Shown here piece after piece: positions 43,409-45,978 of a DNA stretch of 45,978 nucleotides. The position numbers were made by a program, and so were the translations under genes. Origin of the DNA: Chloroflexota bacterium (GTDB taxonomy: Bacteria > Chloroflexota > UBA4733); assembly GCA_023381895.1 (NCBI GenBank), contig JAMCTA010000060.1, positions 1-45,978 of the forward strand. Direction: 5' to 3'. Position 1 is the first letter of the stretch. The number at the start of each line of letters is the position of its first letter. The notes under the pieces were generated by a model. The model did not search any database. It saw only the letters and a program-made list of their open reading frames with translations, and had not been told where the DNA came from.

Positions 43409-43935
43409 GGCTCTTCATCACCGCCAAAGTCAAGGCGATGCGATGACTCACAGGCAGGCCGGAACGGTGGAGCAGTATCTTCCTCGGTGAAGAGTGGTGC
43501 TGCTCTCTCCCCGCGAGCGACAGCCAACCGTGCGCTGAGATGCTCCAAACTGTCACGCCCAAAACCTTCGTGATACTCGAGGCACTTGCCATCACTTCCA
43601 AAGAGCAGCACTGCCGGAACACCGACCGGGTCCACGAGCTTGGACACCCGAAAGTCCTGGTCGAGAAAGAATGGGAAGGTGCATCCATAGCGCTCGACGA
43701 ATGCACTTGTGCGCTCTGCTGTGCTCTGCGAACCTGACCATACTGTGATCGAGTCGCTGAAGCGCTGCCAGATTCTCTCGATGAAGGGGAGCGCCGTTTT
43801 GCACGCCCCGCAACTGGTTTTCATAAGCACTAACAAGAGCCATTGGGAGCTTGGGCCAGCGCTCCACGATCGCCCCTGCCCGTGTAGGTCGAGGATCCGA
43901 AGGCTCGATAGCGTGTCTCGCTCGCGAAGCGTCAT
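43405..43935 (-). CDS. Thioredoxin-fold redoxin (TlpA-like)
   Basis: A 176-residue thioredoxin-fold protein with active site CGAC (Cys42 and Cys45) in KTSCGACKTALPFIE, and the cis-Pro segment DPVGVPAVLLFGSDG. The last 40 residues are an unconserved tail. No signal peptide is evident, so it is probably cytoplasmic, or anchored through its partner. Its stop overlaps the start of the four-helix membrane protein. It lies five bases after the cyclophilin stop in the same direction, so all three may be one transcript. Confidence 0.85.
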   Translation of the reverse strand: MTLRERDTLSSLRILDLHGQGRSWSAGPSSQWLLLVLMKTSCGACKTALPFIERIWQRFSDSITVWSGSQSTAERTSAFVERYGCTFPFFLDQDFRVSKLVDPVGVPAVLLFGSDGKCLEYHEGFGRDSLEHLSARLAVARGERAAPLFTEEDTAPPFRPACESSHRLDFGGDEEP

Positions 43936-43940
43936 GGAAG

Positions 43941-44465
43941 CTAGACTGCCTGATCTTCTTCAGCAATGTCGATCGATGTGATTGTGTCTCCAGGCTGAGA
44001 TGCGCGCATCGGATCGCGAGGGCGGATGCGCATCACCACGTCGAGCCCTTTGGTCACCAGGCCAAACACCGCGTGCCGTCCGTCTAGGTGAGGCGTGGCC
44101 ACGTGCGTGATGAAGAACTGGCTCCCGTTGGTGTTTGGTCCCGCATTAGCCATGGACACGACGCCAGGCCCATCGTGATGCAAGCGCAGGGCTCCGGGCT
44201 CATCGCTGAACTGGTACCCAGGGCCCCCGGATCCCGTGCCTGTGGGATCACCGGTCTGCGCCATGAAGCCGGGGATGACACGATGGAACGTCACCCCATC
44301 ATAGAAGCCTTCGCGTGCCAAGAATACAAAGTTGTTGACTGTGGTCGGAGCGGACTGGGAATACAAATCGACTTCGATGTCACCCTTCTCCGTGTGAATT
44401 GTCGCCGTGTAGTGCTTCTTTTGGTCAATGCTCAGGTTTGGAGCAGAACGGTAGCTCTTGGCCAT
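43941..44465 (-). CDS. Cyclophilin-type peptidyl-prolyl isomerase, cytoplasmic
   Basis: A 174-residue prolyl isomerase covering one cyclophilin domain. It has FHRVIPGFMAQTGDPTGTG and NAGPNTNGSQFFIT, then HLDGRHAVFGLV. No signal peptide or lipobox, unlike the paralogue at 16171-16854. ATG at 44465 has GGAAGG repeated just upstream, so the longer frame from 44519 is not used. It heads a minus-strand run with the redoxin and the membrane protein. Confidence 0.94.
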   Translation of the reverse strand: MAKSYRSAPNLSIDQKKHYTATIHTEKGDIEVDLYSQSAPTTVNNFVFLAREGFYDGVTFHRVIPGFMAQTGDPTGTGSGGPGYQFSDEPGALRLHHDGPGVVSMANAGPNTNGSQFFITHVATPHLDGRHAVFGLVTKGLDVVMRIRPRDPMRASQPGDTITSIDIAEEDQAV

Positions 44466-44566
44466 TCGGCCTTCCTTCCTAATGTTTGAGAAGATTACCC
44501 GTCTTGTGCTATGAAACACCTATACTAGATACCTGAGACACTATAAATCGGACAGGGGGCAGAGCA

Positions 44567-45978
44567 GTGCGCTGGCTCCTCGCCGTGGTGCTCGCTGCAC
44601 TACTCCTCATCTTCCTCAGTACGGACGCTCATCTCTACGTTGACTTCCTCTGGTTCCAGTCCGAACAAGTTGCTTTCGTCTTCACGACGACGCTCCGCTA
44701 CGAAGCGTTCTCCTTCGCGATTGCCGGAGTGGTGGCGTTTGTCTTCTTGTTTGGCAACTGGCTGGTTGCCAGACGAGTTGCTCGTGGTCGTGGCAGTCCA
44801 TTACGGACGATCGTGGTCGACAATGAGCGCCATCTCCCGCTGGTTTCTGCTGGCAGTCTCGTGGCAGCACTCGTGCTGGCGCTCTTCTTCGCATCGTCAG
44901 CGAGCAGCCACTGGCGGCTTTTTGCTCTGGCGTTCCATCAGCAGCCTATCACGACGATGGATCCAATCCTCCACCGCTCTGTGAGCTGGTACCTGTTCCT
45001 CTACCCACTGTTGCAATATCTCTATGGTTGGGTCGTATCTTTGCTCGTGGTTACAGCTCTGGGGGTCGGCGTCATTTTTACGCTGATGTCGCCGCAGTTC
45101 ATCCAGATGGAGCCAATTCAGCCTGGTATGGGGCAGGTGCGTGTCAGCTTCTCGCCGCCGCGCTCGCTTTTCATTCACGCGGCCGTGATCGGCAGCGCGT
45201 TCTTCATCGTCCAAGGTGCGGCCTACCACTGGCTATCCACTGCTGGCTTGTTGCTGACAGGGAACAAGACGGCCTTTGGGGTTGACTTTGTCGACGCGCA
45301 CATTCGCCTCCCTGCGTTCGACATTCTCGCGGCTGTCATGGTGGTGGCGGCTGGATTCTGTATTGTGGCCGCGGTGCGGGAGAGTCTGGGATGGTTTCTC
45401 GCAGCACCCGTCCTGTGGATCAGTGTTGCACTCTTGGGTCTCGGTATTCTGCCAGGGATTGTGCAGGCGGTGTACGTTGCGCCGAGCGAGCTGCGACGGG
45501 AAGAGCCCTTCATCGCTGACAACATCGCTGCAACTCGCTCGGCCTTCGCACTGGACTCCATCAATGTCAGCTCGCCGAAGCTCTCACCGCTGACGGAGCA
45601 AGATGTCAAGAACAATCAGACTACCGTCAACAACATCCGGCTCTGGGATTGGCGGCCCCTGCTCGAGACCTTCCAGCAACTCCAAGGGCTGCGCCCGTAC
45701 TACGTGTTCAACGACGTGGACATCGATCGCTATGCAGGGCAGCAGGAGATGCTCTCGGCGCGCCAGCTCGATGTATCCCGTCTTCCGCAGGCGGCGCAGA
45801 ACTGGCAGAATCAGCACCTCGTCTACACGCACGGTTTCGGCGTCGTGGGTACGCCCGCCCAAGGGGTGACCGCGCAGGGCACTCCGGACTTCAACCTGCG
45901 AGACATTCCGCCGGTGACCACCAATCCGTTGCTCACGATCACCCAGCCGCGCATCTACTTCACTTCTGGCGGCACTCC
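44567..45978 (+). CDS. UPF0182 family membrane protein, 3' end beyond the window
   Basis: The frame is open from a GTG at 44567 to the end of the window (470 codons, no stop), and family members are about 900 residues, so roughly half is seen. AGGGGG lies seven bases upstream. The N-terminal half has about seven membrane helices. A large extracellular domain then begins near residue 310, with QAVYVAPSELRREEPFIADN and NNIRLWDWRPLLETFQQLQ, both typical of the UPF0182/COG1615 family. PDF and RPYYVFNDVDID fit as well. Family function is unknown. It is divergent from the cyclophilin gene. Confidence 0.93.
   Translation, partial: MRWLLAVVLAALLLIFLSTDAHLYVDFLWFQSEQVAFVFTTTLRYEAFSFAIAGVVAFVFLFGNWLVARRVARGRGSPLRTIVVDNERHLPLVSAGSLVAALVLALFFASSASSHWRLFALAFHQQPITTMDPILHRSVSWYLFLYPLLQYLYGWVVSLLVVTALGVGVIFTLMSPQFIQMEPIQPGMGQVRVSFSPPRSLFIHAAVIGSAFFIVQGAAYHWLSTAGLLLTGNKTAFGVDFVDAHIRLPAFDILAAVMVVAAGFCIVAAVRESLGWFLAAPVLWISVALLGLGILPGIVQAVYVAPSELRREEPFIADNIAATRSAFALDSINVSSPKLSPLTEQDVKNNQTTVNNIRLWDWRPLLETFQQLQGLRPYYVFNDVDIDRYAGQQEMLSARQLDVSRLPQAAQNWQNQHLVYTHGFGVVGTPAQGVTAQGTPDFNLRDIPPVTTNPLLTITQPRIYFTSGGT

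Overview
The window is about 46 kb of protein-dense bacterial chromosome with roughly 45 genes, no rRNA or tRNA gene, no insertion sequence and no CRISPR array that I can see. Gene content points to a free-living, aerobic member of the Chloroflexota or a close relative. The pointers are a caa3-type cytochrome oxidase operon with a cytochrome c domain fused to subunit II, a transketolase split into two genes, an alpha-glucan phosphorylase of the long bacterial type, a UPF0182 membrane protein, many Thr/Ser/Pro-rich lipoproteins, frequent GTG and TTG starts and a moderately high G+C content. This placement is inference from gene content; no marker gene was searched. Starts are often re-assigned here from the longest open frame to one with a good ribosome binding site or a 4-base stop/start overlap.

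Layout. 1-3.0 kb: a visibly richer-G+C segment with two coupled minus-strand genes, a zinc-ribbon membrane protein and a TIG-domain lipoprotein carrying eight 30-bp tandem repeats. 3.1-6.2 kb: a [2Fe-2S] ferredoxin-corrinoid adenosyltransferase fusion and an S9 oligopeptidase. 6.5-8.7 kb: a tightly coupled minus-strand operon of an ArsR-type regulator, a GT4 glycosyltransferase and a CDP-alcohol phosphatidyltransferase, the last two a phosphoglycolipid pair. 9.1-11.6 kb: aromatic amino acid genes pheA and aroE with a small zinc-ribbon gene between them. 11.7-16.9 kb: a structured intergenic element, a PhnP-like metallo-hydrolase, a GNAT protein, a beta-hydroxyacid dehydrogenase coupled to an antibiotic-kinase-like protein, a DUF971 protein and a cyclophilin lipoprotein. 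16.9-21.2 kb: an overlapping plus-strand operon of D,D-carboxypeptidase, pseudouridine synthase, cytidylate kinase and glycerol-3-phosphate dehydrogenase. 21.3-26.7 kb: glucan phosphorylase and aconitase. 26.7-27.5 kb: a SufT-like Fe-S factor with an unknown partner. 27.9-31.8 kb: the cox operon. 32.1-34.8 kb: split transketolase and a sugar epimerase-like protein. 34.9-44.5 kb: envelope and redox genes, including a cytochrome c lipoprotein, an LCP protein, a GH172 protein, a GT4 protein, two beta-propeller lipoproteins, a redoxin and a second cyclophilin. 44.6 kb to the end: a UPF0182 gene that runs off the window.

How the genes fit together. Central carbon flow is represented by glycogen phosphorolysis, glycerol-3-phosphate oxidation, the pentose-phosphate shuffle and aconitase. 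Electrons end at the caa3 oxidase, and a free cytochrome c lipoprotein resembling the domain fused to CoxB may feed it. The envelope genes suggest a glycan- and lipoprotein-rich surface. I found no defence island or clearly new multi-gene system. The observations most worth following are the ferredoxin-adenosyltransferase fusion, the regulator-coupled glycolipid operon, the divergent LCP / GH172-GT4 locus with its palindromic promoter region, and the structured element after aroE.
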